Positions 47,991-58,383 of a DNA stretch of 64,000 nt are shown here, piece after piece. Origin of the DNA: Stratiolaelaps scimitus (Eukaryota; Arthropoda; Arachnida; Mesostigmata; Laelapidae). The notes below the pieces were generated by a model, which did no database searches, had not been told where the DNA came from, and saw nothing but the letters and a program-made list of their open reading frames with translations. A program made the translations under genes and the position numbers. Each line of letters opens with the position of its first letter. Positions within the stretch are counted from its first letter, which is position 1. The DNA lies in the NCBI GenBank assembly GCA_019614645.1, contig JABWDB010000005.1, forward strand, positions 17,101,001 through 17,165,000, in the 5' to 3' direction.

Positions 47991-48959
47991 ATGAGATCCG
48001 CTAGCACGGAAACGTTAGCGAAACTAACCGGAGGTACGGATCTGGCCAGGTTAGGTGGCTGATTGGCAAACGATGTTGCCGGTCTAAGAACAGACAACAG
48101 CGCGTGACCCTCAATCAGTTGGCGTATTAGTGATGAAGACATTTCTTTTTCTCCATAGCTGACCCTCAGTTGTCTTTCCTCTACTCGTTCTACCGTTCTG
48201 GCCTACATCCTTCGAACCGGTAAAACATTCGTAGCGATTTCTAGCATCCCAGAATGCACTTGTGAGCACTGAAGCCGGATTAGAGAAAACCACATGAGCA
48301 GAGTCCGATTTCGTTCTCATCAGACCAACGCTTAAGCCCTTCACATCTAGGCGCTGTTTAGGCTGAGCTTGTAAGCGCTTGTCAAGCCATTTCGCAAGGA
48401 CAGCTGGCGTCCACTCTAGTTAACCCACCGTCTCACAGAAATTATCCCATCTCTTTTCGGATGTTCGTTTTCAAGCAGATATATAGCAGATTAACCAATC
48501 GTGGTTTCGCTCGAAGGATATTATTTTTACATCCTCTCGCGCCAATCAAACAGACTTATCAAACCAGTCCCGGGTGACGAAGATAGACATCCTCGACATA
48601 GCAACCCAGTAGTGAGTTGTCAAGAAACTACAGGCTACCGGGCGGGTTAGGCCCCTAGAGCCTGTTCGGTTAGAGAAGCTGAGCAAGAAGATGTCAAGGG
48701 ATATCCTGTAGTCATCCGAGTATAATATTACCAAAAAGGATTTTCTAGAAAGTCGAACGAAATAGACCGCCATCGACGCCTGAGACGAGGATCGATGGGA
48801 AACCTAATGGTACATGCTAAATAGGAAATGATGCTTCACACCTGAAAAGGCTATGTATATTCAGAGCGCGTTTGGCTGCCGCAAATTTCCACGCACTTCG
48901 ATTTCTGTATTCTTAAAAAATGTGTTCAGGCGGACTCACACCCAACCTTACGGGATATT
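47991..48959. other. spacer, no gene recognised
   Basis: Short frames only, none with a recognisable domain. Confidence 0.5.
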
Positions 48960-49090
48960 AATTTAAGATTTATACTGCTTCGTAAGAGAGATCCCTAGGT
49001 GCAGATGTGCAACGGTTGGTTTCGAACCCGTACACCTACGCGTCTCCTGCGGTTGCCGCCGAACTCGGCCGATTGCTTCACCCTATAACT
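48960..49090 (-). repeat. tRNA-like SINE copy, 5' part
   Basis: On the minus strand it reads TGAAGCAATCGGCCGAGTTC (A-box-like), then GGTGTACGGGTTCGAAACC (B-box-like), CCGTTGCACATCTGCACC and CTTACGAAGCA. The part after the B box matches the 8.5 kb copy. The folded tRNA is not intact, so I call it a SINE head and not a tRNA gene. Confidence 0.6.
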
Positions 49091-49865
49091 TTTCTTTTAG
49101 ACACGTAATAAGATGGCATATTTATTAACCTTTATCCTACAGAATAATATGTTATTATTATTGTTACACATGTTATTATAATTATAAAATATTAAATTAT
49201 TGTTATTTGAATGAGTTTGATTTCATTTAGGACATTTTTGAGCGGACTCTCAGCTGTTCCTCTATGTGACAGGACTCAGCACATAACCTTAGGTATCATT
49301 ACACTGTGATGGCAAAGACACGAGTTCATTGAAGACACGATTTCCCCCAGGAGGTCGCTTGTGGCATTGATGCCGCCACGCGTTTAAGAAAATGCTGTGA
49401 TGCGCCCGGCAACGAATCAAAAACAAGCATGTCAGATTACTACTGGTGCAATAGTTCGCCGTTAACACAAAATTCGACTGCAGAAGAGAGAAAATCTAAA
49501 CAGAAACTCTCACCACATAGCAGTGACAGACAGCCTCTGCGACTAGCTCCCTAGCTTCAGAAATAATTATCTCTAGAGTATATAGTATAAATTAGAACCA
49601 TAAAATTACACTGTAATAGCATTCATCTTTGGTTGTCCCGAAAGTTTTGTCGATTTTTGCCTCTTGTTGACAGTGCGCCCGCAGGGCGCACCAGATCATT
49701 TGAGAGAGTGGCCTTTTTGATCGAGTTTTATCGAGAATTTCCATAAGATTCCTAATCAAGCTGAACCATCTGACGAACCTATCCTGCTGAGTTTCCGCAT
49801 TGGTTGCTGCCCCCTACGAAGCGCAGGGATTTCTATCATGGCAGGTTTTTGCGCGATAGATATTT

Positions 49866-49965
49866 TAAGCACTTTAAGGGGTCCGCCTTATGAAGCAATG
49901 CCGAAAGCAGTAGTACCGTGGACGTTAAACGTTGGCTGTCAGTCAGCCTGGGAAAATTGACCACA
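49866..49965 (+). repeat. SINE fragment (body)
   Basis: Reads AAGGGGTCCGCCTTATGAAG, CAATGCCGAAAGCAGTAGTA, CCGTGGACGTTAAACG and GTTGGCTGTCAGTCAGCC, close to the body of the 8.5 kb copy on the opposite strand. Lies 780 bases from the 48.96 kb copy. Confidence 0.6.
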
Positions 49966-50361
49966 CCTTTTAATCAGGTAAATCATCGTAGAACTACAGT
50001 AAATACTCCTAAACAGGCTTCTTTATATGCAACGCAATATTTATTGTCGAAGTCAAGTTGTATGACAACACTTGTAGAATACAGAGGAGCGGGGTAGTAC
50101 CTTCGTGATGGTCACGACCTCACTCAATACGCAGACCGCTACGTCTGTATTGAACTGCTGATCTGTCCAGTAATATAGTAGTATAATGGATGGTGATCTA
50201 AGTCTACCTACATTATAAATGGTTAGAATGTGTCATATTTATCACATCACTTATATAGTCGTATAGCTACGCAAATTGGCTATCTACGATCTTAATCACA
50301 ATTGATATCTCGCACATGTGATATATTACTTTATAGAAATAGCCATTTTCCTGTTATGAGG

Positions 50362-51221
50362 CTAGTCGGCCTTGAGAGAGTTTTTGCAGTTTTCATTTTT
50401 GATCTTCTTGAAATCTGAAGCGGAAAGTCCAAGCTTGCCGAACACCTCGTTCAGTTGGCCCTGGAATGGTTCCTGATTCTGTGGTTTGGTTGTCACGACG
50501 TGATAGGCAGCTAACGAGAAACAGACAGAACGAAACCAAAATGCCACAGGGTTAGCAAAATCGTAGTAGCGTACCCGTCAGGTGCTATATCGTGTCGTAT
50601 CCGTGAAAGAGTTTGAAGCCAAGGACACTTCACCGATTGTGGTACACTTTTGTGTATCCGCTGGATGGTCTAGTGGTGAGCGTGTTGGACTGCTAGACTG
50701 GAGGGACGCTGGGTTCAAATCCTGTCAGACGCGTAGAATCTTTGGGGTTCTTTATCATCTTTTGTTATCTGAATATTCTTGCCAGGTACGAGGACGGAAG
50801 AGAATAAGCAAAGGTGGTTGTCCCGACAGGTCCTCATAGTAATACCTAAAGGTTAAGAGAGCTGAGGCCTGTCAGATAGGGGAACAGCGTAGGGTCAGCT
50901 CGAAAAATAATTATTATTACACTTTGATGTGACAATAACAAAAAAAAACGGCGTAGTGTGTTAACCCGCTTACAGTTTCCGTTGCTCTGGGCCCAGACGA
51001 CAGACCAGTTGTCATAGTCGGTTGCCACCACGCCGACTTCCATTACAACGGCTCCACCTGCCTCAAGGAAGAATCTCGCAGGATGCGATTTGTCTTCTTT
51101 AACTAGGAGATCCACTTCGGTCAGCTCTCCACTAAAAGGTAACACATACGTACGTATGGAATAACACAGTAGTTAGAGAATGAATGAGATCAAATCCATC
51201 TAGTGTTGACAATTTTCATGT

Positions 51222-51258
<37 letters not shown>

Positions 51259-52121
51259 CGCAACATGAAACTACGATATGATACCGCATGAACGGTAAAT
51301 AGATTTGAATGAGATGATAATAGATAGATACTGAAGCTTTCGTCGTACACCGCTGTCAGATAATGGTCCAAAAACGGATATTCTCGTTTATTTCAATGAT
51401 GTGTGAAGCTTCGCATTTGCGAGCATTGTAAGCTAGTGCCGAATGTCGTCCTGGCAACGCGGTCACGTGTGACTAAGTTGCCTATAATGCTGATAGAAAT
51501 GACAGAGTTTTATTATCCACCCTTTCGAGCCTGTGTATACTCACTCGGTAGAGATGAACTGAGTTTCTAGAAGAAAATCGTTGCCGCTCTTTTTGATGAC
51601 AAAATGCGCACAGCGATCCGCGTCACCGTAGATCGACTCCGTGAAGCTGTCCACCCACCAGACATGGCCAACTTGATACTGGACGCCGGTACGCCCGTCG
51701 AGAAAGAGTGCAATTCAATTAAATTTCAATTCGAATTGAGTTCATTATCTGAACCGTTATCTACAAGGTGGATAGATACATAGATAGATGGATAAAAGCC
51801 CGCACACATCCACACACATGCATAGCTCAAAGATAACGTACACATATGTACGCTAGTTCGACCAAAAGCATTACACATTATTGCTGATGTTGAAGGTTGA
51901 CAATGTACATGTACAAGACGCGGGCGATGACGCTAGGAGATGCTCGAATCGTACGGTTGGAATCGCCGAAATACGAAATAGCAGATCGTATCATGTAAAA
52001 GTCTGGTCCTAGTGAATATCATGTGTCCTGTTACCTTAGTGGCGTCGAAGGGTTCCATTAAGAATTTAGGACCAGAAGCGAAAGCCCGGGCCACCACGGC
52101 GGCAAACACTACAGCCAACAT
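50362..52121 (-). CDS. secreted lipocalin (apolipoprotein D-like)
   Basis: Complete four-exon gene on the minus strand: 52121-52035, 51678-51545, 51131-50974 and 50510-50362, 528 coding bases, 175 residues. Phases are 0, 2 and 1; donors are GTAACA, GTGAGT and GTAAGC. Residues 1-15 are a hydrophobic signal peptide. The first lipocalin motif is spread over the exon 1/2 junction (FDATKYQVGHVWWVDSF, about residues 25-41), and the second is VVATDYDNWSVVW (108-120), the TDY signature of the family. Cys52 and Cys168 are the only cysteines of the mature chain and are placed for one disulfide tying the C-terminal helix to the barrel. Lipocalins bind small hydrophobic ligands in an eight-strand barrel outside the cell; the ligand here cannot be read. 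The usual G-x-W of motif 1 is G-H-V-W-W, a one-residue shift. The fold call is strong, the subfamily uncertain. The TA-rich hairpin at 51214-51270 lies in intron 2. Confidence 0.85.
50650..50915 (+). repeat. tRNA-like SINE copy with full head
   Basis: Begins with TGGATGGTCTAGTGGTGAGC (A box) and GCTGGGTTCAAATCCTGTC (B box) about 50 bases apart, the spacing of a tRNA gene. The acceptor-stem halves do not pair, so it is not a functional tRNA. The body ends GGGGAACAGCGTAGGGTCAG followed by CTCGAAAAATAATTATTATT, resembling the tail of the 8.5 kb family and the words at positions 65-85. Confidence 0.55.
51214..51270. repeat. TA microsatellite inside a palindrome
   Basis: TTTCATGTTG (51214-51223) and its reverse complement CAACATGAAA (51261-51270) flank a (TA)n tract. 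The whole 57 bases can fold as one long hairpin. It lies in lipocalin intron 2. Confidence 0.85.
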
Positions 52122-55100
52122 CGTTACTCGATTTCAGCTGTCTTCTTTTACTCCAAGGGACTTTAATTTTACTTCTCGGATTTTAAAACGTCGACGTCAA
52201 ACGTGCGGTTGATTTGTGACGCTACAGCACACCACCTCGTCCACATAATCAATCAATTTTCGGAAAAAAACATATATATGCAACACATGCCTGTTTGTTT
52301 TAGCATTTGACATTGTTTAGATAAGAATTGAGTAGAATATTATTCTGTCCGCCAAAAAAAACATGTCCAGGCAATGAATGTCACTGAATCACCGAGATTT
52401 GTGTCAGTGATGCACTTGGCTGTCGAGAACGGTTGACCGTAAGCAAACAATTTTTGAGAATTGTTTTTTTTTATAGCAGCACATGGAGCAAGTGCTAGCT
52501 ATGATACAAGTTCAACTTCATTGAAAAACATTTCGAGGCACTTGCCGAACGAAAGTTGCCTTAAGTGACGTTCATGGTTGATCATTTCCATGGCTAACAA
52601 ACATGTTTCGATGACGTAAATCATATGTGCTCAAGGTTAACTCTATCAGTGGGCTCAGACGGTGCGGATATTAATCTGGTTCGAAGGCGAAATAGTTACA
52701 GAAGTTTAGAGAGCATTGTCACAGTGTGCATGAACAGCCATTGTGAATGAGGTGTTGCGTATCCCCATAAAGCAGATTAACGAAAGTCCGCTCGCGCACA
52801 AGCTTTCCCGAGCAAATTCATTCTTGAGTCGTTGCTGACTTATGCTGATGATGCTTATCGCCTCTATCTTGACCTTCATGTCTCTTTTTTTTCCTATTTA
52901 ACCTGATCTTCCTGAACAGAACTCGTACACGGCAAGTGAGGAATATGCGAGGATGCGCCTTCAATATGTTTCCATTATAAATCCTTGTCTTTTTTCGATT
53001 ATGTCACTAAAACGTTTGCACGTAACGTGACACTGTATCTATGATTAACATTAATTATTCGTCGTTTGAAATTTATTGAGTCCCAAGTTCTGCGGTTGCC
53101 GCAGTGAGCTTCTACTGTTGAATACTGGACAGGGAAAAATATTGCGAGAAATATCGACATTCTCTGCACTCATGTGCTAGTCTATTAAGTGGGTGTCAGG
53201 AAAAAAAAAGCGTCATTTTTTCTGACCAAGATTAACGACTGAATCTGGGCAGACCGTCCAGGCCGACTGAACGCACCACTTGTCCGTATAATAATCTATC
53301 ACAAGCTCATGAACTCATGTCATATTCATTCGATTGATTTGAGAGAAATGAATATCCCTAAATTTAGCCAAAAATCCGTTCATCAATATGCTTCACAGTG
53401 GCAAGCTCGAGTAGCAAGCAGCGTAACGTCATTAGGCGGTTCCATTTGCGCCATCAAGCGAACACGTTGGGGGTCTTGCGCCGGACAGCTTCAATGGTGC
53501 GTCTCCACTCGCTTGGTGGCACCTCGCTGATTGCTGCAATCCGCTTCCACATCTTGTGGCCATGACCTCGAACGAAACACCCCTAACTTACGCCGATGCT
53601 GTCGAAGTTGCCACTTATACCCTGTCGGCCAATTACATGCGACGATGAAAATGCCAGCTAACAGCTTGAATGAAGACAGAACTATTTTAGACGAGGGCAG
53701 CCGTTGGCCCAATCCAGCGGGGCACAGATAATATAGTGTTTCTTTTTTTCCACGTCGGTGCTCGGCGGCCTACCGACTTGCAAATAACACGGCATCATAG
53801 GAATACTCTTGACACAACGGAATTAATTTCACGGAATTGTGCGAATTTTGTTTTAATGTATGTTTGCTACAATAAGGCACAGATAGGCATTGGAAGGAGA
53901 CTAGCTTCTCCCATCGCTTACATGATTGAGATAAAAATCAGTTAGAAATTGGCACGCGGCTGGTCTATATGCAGGCAAAGTTGAATTTCCTTATTTATTT
54001 GTAAGCTCAACGCCGTACATTAATCAAATGATGTTATATCATTAAAAAACAAATTATTATAGTTGTCATGAACATGTGGATAAACAAATATTTCAATCGT
54101 CTTCTATTGTATCATGAATATTGCAATTAATGATTAGAGTCTCTCAAACCTTGTATAGGACAGATTTGTCAATGAACAAGACCCCTTTCCCTCCTACTTC
54201 CTTCAAGTGTTTAGCTATCTAGTTCTTCGAATGAACTTGCATTTCTTTAAGTAACCTATTACAATATAATGTACCCTAGTGAAATAATCAAGCCAATTGA
54301 AAGCGTAGCCCACTTATTATAAAATCAAATTTATGTTTACCTGCCTTTTGTTCAGCTTATTTGACTTCACTTATCTATTCAAAATGTTCATGCTGCTGTA
54401 ACAAATTCAGTCTGCTAAAAGTGCGCCTCCCTACAGCCTTTCGCCGATAGTTCAACACCCCGAAAAATCCGCATATCTCTATCGTTGCTGCCTAATCCAT
54501 AATGGCTGGCGATATTCGATCATCGGACCAACACATACAACTCCCATTCATATATCTGTTCAATATTGGCGCGATATCCAAACTGTAATGATGCGTTCAT
54601 TCTGCCTTAATTTTCTGTCCGTCTGTCCATCGAGTCGATGCGTTTTTTTAACATCCGTTGAAACAATTTCATAGCTTTGTCGTCGTTATAACACAACTCA
54701 ACGCTTCTTTTGCTAGCACTGTCAATGCGCCGACCTTCAGCTTGCGGGTCACATTACGCACCCTCACTGTGGACCAATATTTTAATGAGCAGCGCGTGCG
54801 ATAAAATCTCGAAAAGGAGACCAGTTCTCATGTAGTTCTCAAAACAAAAATAAAAAACGACAATCAACTAGAGAATGCACGACAACGTTTGGCGCCATCG
54901 AACCTTTTGCTGTACACTCGCGACCGGTTCCACTCAGCTGATCTGAGCGCGTTCAGCCAGCTTTCGCCCGATGTGCGACGGTGCCCATCGAATAGCCTAG
55001 ACAGGCGGCGGCGGCGGCGGCGCACGGATCTACTGCTGCGAAACGGCTGAATGGATGACTGTTCTAGCCTCCTGCACTGGCGGTTGGCAAAGTGCTGCCC

Positions 55101-57580
55101 GCTGTCTGCTAGTGGTAGCATTGGCTCTGCCTGGTTGTGTATGGTAACAATAATAATATGGTCGCTGCTGCTACAGCTGCTGCTGATGATGTTCTGAAAC
55201 GGCAGGAGCAGCCTCCGTGAGTCGAACGTCTAGAACGACGACTAGTCTACTTGTGTTGTTGACGAGTGCCGGACAGCCAGGTGCGCAGAGAACGGCCACG
55301 GGACACCGCGGAGGACCCGTATCGGCTCGTCATTGGGTGCAGCAGTGTCTGTGTCCGTCTAACTCGCGCATACGGCATCAAACGTACAGCAGGCATTGGT
55401 GGGTGGAAATAGAACGACTTTCTGTTCGATTCGTCATCGCCGAGGCGCACACACACAGACACAACAGCACCGTCTAAATTGTGCTTGTTGTTTTGGTGGA
55501 CTTCGTTTGTAGGCACCGTCAAGGCTCTTTGGCGTAACAGTCATTCATACTGTCTCCACTATTTGCTGTGTATTGCGTGCTGTGGTTTGTCGTGTGTTTC
55601 GTGTGTGAGTCGTGCTAGACATTGGACGGCTATAGGTGAAACAGAAGACGTCTTCGTGCGTGCTGCGAATTCGCGTTTCTCGCCTGTCAGGTATAACACG
55701 ACGGTAGGTCGCATCACCAACCCAATGACGAGTTGACACTATCAGCTGTGTGCCACACCGGTCTGCCACAACCATATCGTGCTGTCCCGAGCGAGGATCG
55801 TTCGATTGGGCGGTAACTGGCACAGGCGAACAGATTCAATAAATCAATGCCTACCACTATCCCTCTAAGGAAACAACTTCCTCGGTCGAACGCAAGGAGC
55901 TGTTGATACATGTGGGATTGAATTTTAATGATTCAGGTCTGTCCTAATGACAATGCCAATACAATGATACTATACCGGTGGGACGTCGTCTGACGTGGTG
56001 GATATGGATTGATAGACATTGATTGAGGTGCATCGAAACCGGATGACAGATAGAGGAAATACAAAATGTCAATTCGGACCCAGTCGTGTTCGGCGAACGT
56101 TGGAGGGAAGGGGGGAAGGTAGCTAATGTCAGATGCCGTTAATACAGGGCTCTTTCAAAGCTATCTACAATAGATAGAACATTCAATTGGTTTTGGCACA
56201 GTGTGGGACCCTGGAGGAGAGCCAACGTTTAGCTCTAGCGGGTGGTGCTCGCGCTCGCTGTAAACCTATGCATTGCATTGTGTCTCTCGTCGAGCGATGA
56301 AAGCCGACACATTGAGTCAACAAATTGTAGCGGTCGAACCGACTAACCCAGTTGCCAGCGAAATACTATAAATACGATAGGCACATTTAGCGCAGAAAAA
56401 GGTTCGCTCTATCTCTCTCTCTCTCTCTCTCATTCTCTCTCTCCATTGGTTACAGTGAGCTCTCTTTCGAGTGCAAGTACCTATGGAATAGATACACACA
56501 CAGACTCGCTGTAGTGTGCTGCCGTAATAGTGAAGACTACCAGAGTCGTTTATCGATCAACCTTTTTCTATGAGATCATTGCCATTTGATGACCAGTGTC
56601 TTATCTAGTCACAGTACGACGAGGTCGCCGCCAACCTGACTTACTTCTGGTCTTATGCTCGGGTCTAGACCGACATCTGCCCGCCAATCCGCCAGCTATT
56701 TCGTACGTTGCTATTTCGTGGTGATGTAATTATTTTGCCAATAGCATCATCAGTATCGTCGTTATATCCCGGTTTTGTTGTCAAATCCCGATGAGGTTGT
56801 TGGACGAACACACAATAACGAGGTTATATCCGAGTATCGACCTCAGAATAGGTGAGAGAGGGCGCAACTGTCAGCGCTGCCCGGATCAGCCGTAACGTAA
56901 AAGGGGCGACGGTGTACGTCCCGTTTAATTGTTGTCATTTTTGGTTGTCCTGGAAACGATTGCAAGTGTTGAATAAGTCGCGTTTGTCCGGGGTTTCTTT
57001 TGGTCCATTAAATAAGACTTCCCTCGTTCCAAATCGTCAATGACTATCGAGCGGTGTCGCACCTTTGCTGCACGTGATTGCTCTCGTTGCCACGGCATAA
57101 CAATCATGTCTGATACATATATATATATATATATATATACTAGAGAGAAAAAGAGAACATGGACAAAATGAATTGATTTGATTATTCCACTATCGAACTA
57201 TGTTTGGCTGATATCTCGTGTCGAACAAAATGTGAAAAATTTCTAAGGAGTTGAAACTTTTGATGGAATCACATCGCTTACGATCGTAGACAGATTGTGA
57301 CGTTTGTTGGTACTTGTGCCTCCTCCCCCAACCAGGACCCAATATTATTATCGCCTTAAGATTATTTACGAGAAATCGTTTAGGACGATTTTCTTGTCAG
57401 GCAACTGTTTTAGCGTCGTCTCGCCTTTCCAAATGAATGTAGGGGACCACATTGTACTATGGGTACGGATGGAAATCGTAGAATCTTCACATTATCCTCA
57501 ATTATTGTTTGTTGATACAGATTTGTCCCTAAATATCGATATTTGGGATTGATAAAAAGTTACGATGTGCGTCAGTTTAC
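52122..57580. other. spacer with one GC-rich block
   Basis: AT-rich overall. The block 54860-55800 has GGCGGCGGC (near 55006-55020), CTGCTGCTG words and overlapping frames on both strands without recognisable protein. (CT)n at 56409-56431 and (TA)n at 57117-57139. No exon could be supported. Confidence 0.5.
56409..56431. repeat. (CT)n microsatellite
   Basis: About 11 CT units, with more CT words following to 56442. Confidence 0.95.
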
Positions 57581-57896
57581 CTCAAGCGAACGAGCTAAGT
57601 CATCGATGACCACATTGGCTGCCCGATCACAGTTCTCCTGATATTTCTACGGAACAAAAATCAGTTATCTCTCCCGGTGGGGGTATGAATAAATTTAAAC
57701 TGGTATGATCTTGTTGTAGCAAAGCTAATTAATACTTGTAATACGGTGTATCAATGGCTAAACACAATAAAATAGGCACACCCCAGAGGGACATACATGC
57801 GAGAATATAACATTAGTGTACATAGAGACTTCCCATCCAAAATTCGATAGATATCGATACGTACCTCGTCGCATGTGATCGTCAAATGATCTATTA
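57581..57896 (-). CDS. possible two small exons of an unidentified gene
   Basis: On the minus strand a 66-base open segment (57646-57581) lies between an AG acceptor and a GTAAAC donor and reads KYQENCDRAANVVIDDLARS... in phase 0. Upstream, 57896-57865 lies between TTATAG and GTACGT and in the compatible phase reads IDHLTITCDE. The joined peptide looks protein-like, but the first exon is only 32 bases, no start exon or downstream exon was found, and I recognise no family. The location, about 490 bases from the VPS13D start on the opposite strand, would suit a divergent gene pair. Confidence 0.3.
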
Positions 57897-58383
57897 CTAT
57901 AAATTAATCAAAGTTGCCTAACTAACCTAATTAACCTAAGTAATCACATCATACGAGCGAGCAGGAACTATCATGAGAGTTGTTATCTTATGATTCGTGC
58001 GCGCGGACATATCGTGTCCATTAGTCCGTCTCAATCATCTTCAAACTCTCCGATATTCTGACATCACTAATCTGTGATAATCACCTAAGAATAATAATAC
58101 CAAGCCTAAGAAAAGATTCGCCATCTCCCCTGACACTAAATTTCACAATCTGGTAAACACATTTCCAGGTAGGCGCATACGCTCCCGCAAGTGGGAGTCG
58201 GAGAAATCACCCTTTGGAATATGACAGCTTCTAGGCGTTGTACGCAAGCGAATTGTCAGCCGTAAGTAGGCGGTGGGCCTTCGAGCCCGACCCCTCGCCG
58301 TTCTGTCGACCCACCAATCAACCATTCATCGTGCGTGCACGCTCGTGCTGGAGTGAATGTTGTTGACCCGCTGAGGCTGCACG

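Noticed and set aside
50655..50735. Possible functional tRNA gene
   Set aside because: A and B boxes are good, but acceptor-stem halves do not pair and the anticodon stem is poor; better explained as a SINE head.
57905..57945. CCTAA words resembling arthropod telomere repeat (TTAGG)n
   Set aside because: Units are spaced irregularly and not in tandem; chance in AT-rich DNA.
58143..58325. Minus-strand ORF starting MVDWWVDRT as first exon of the divergent gene
   Set aside because: Arg/Thr-rich and without a donor that joins the segment at 57896 in phase.
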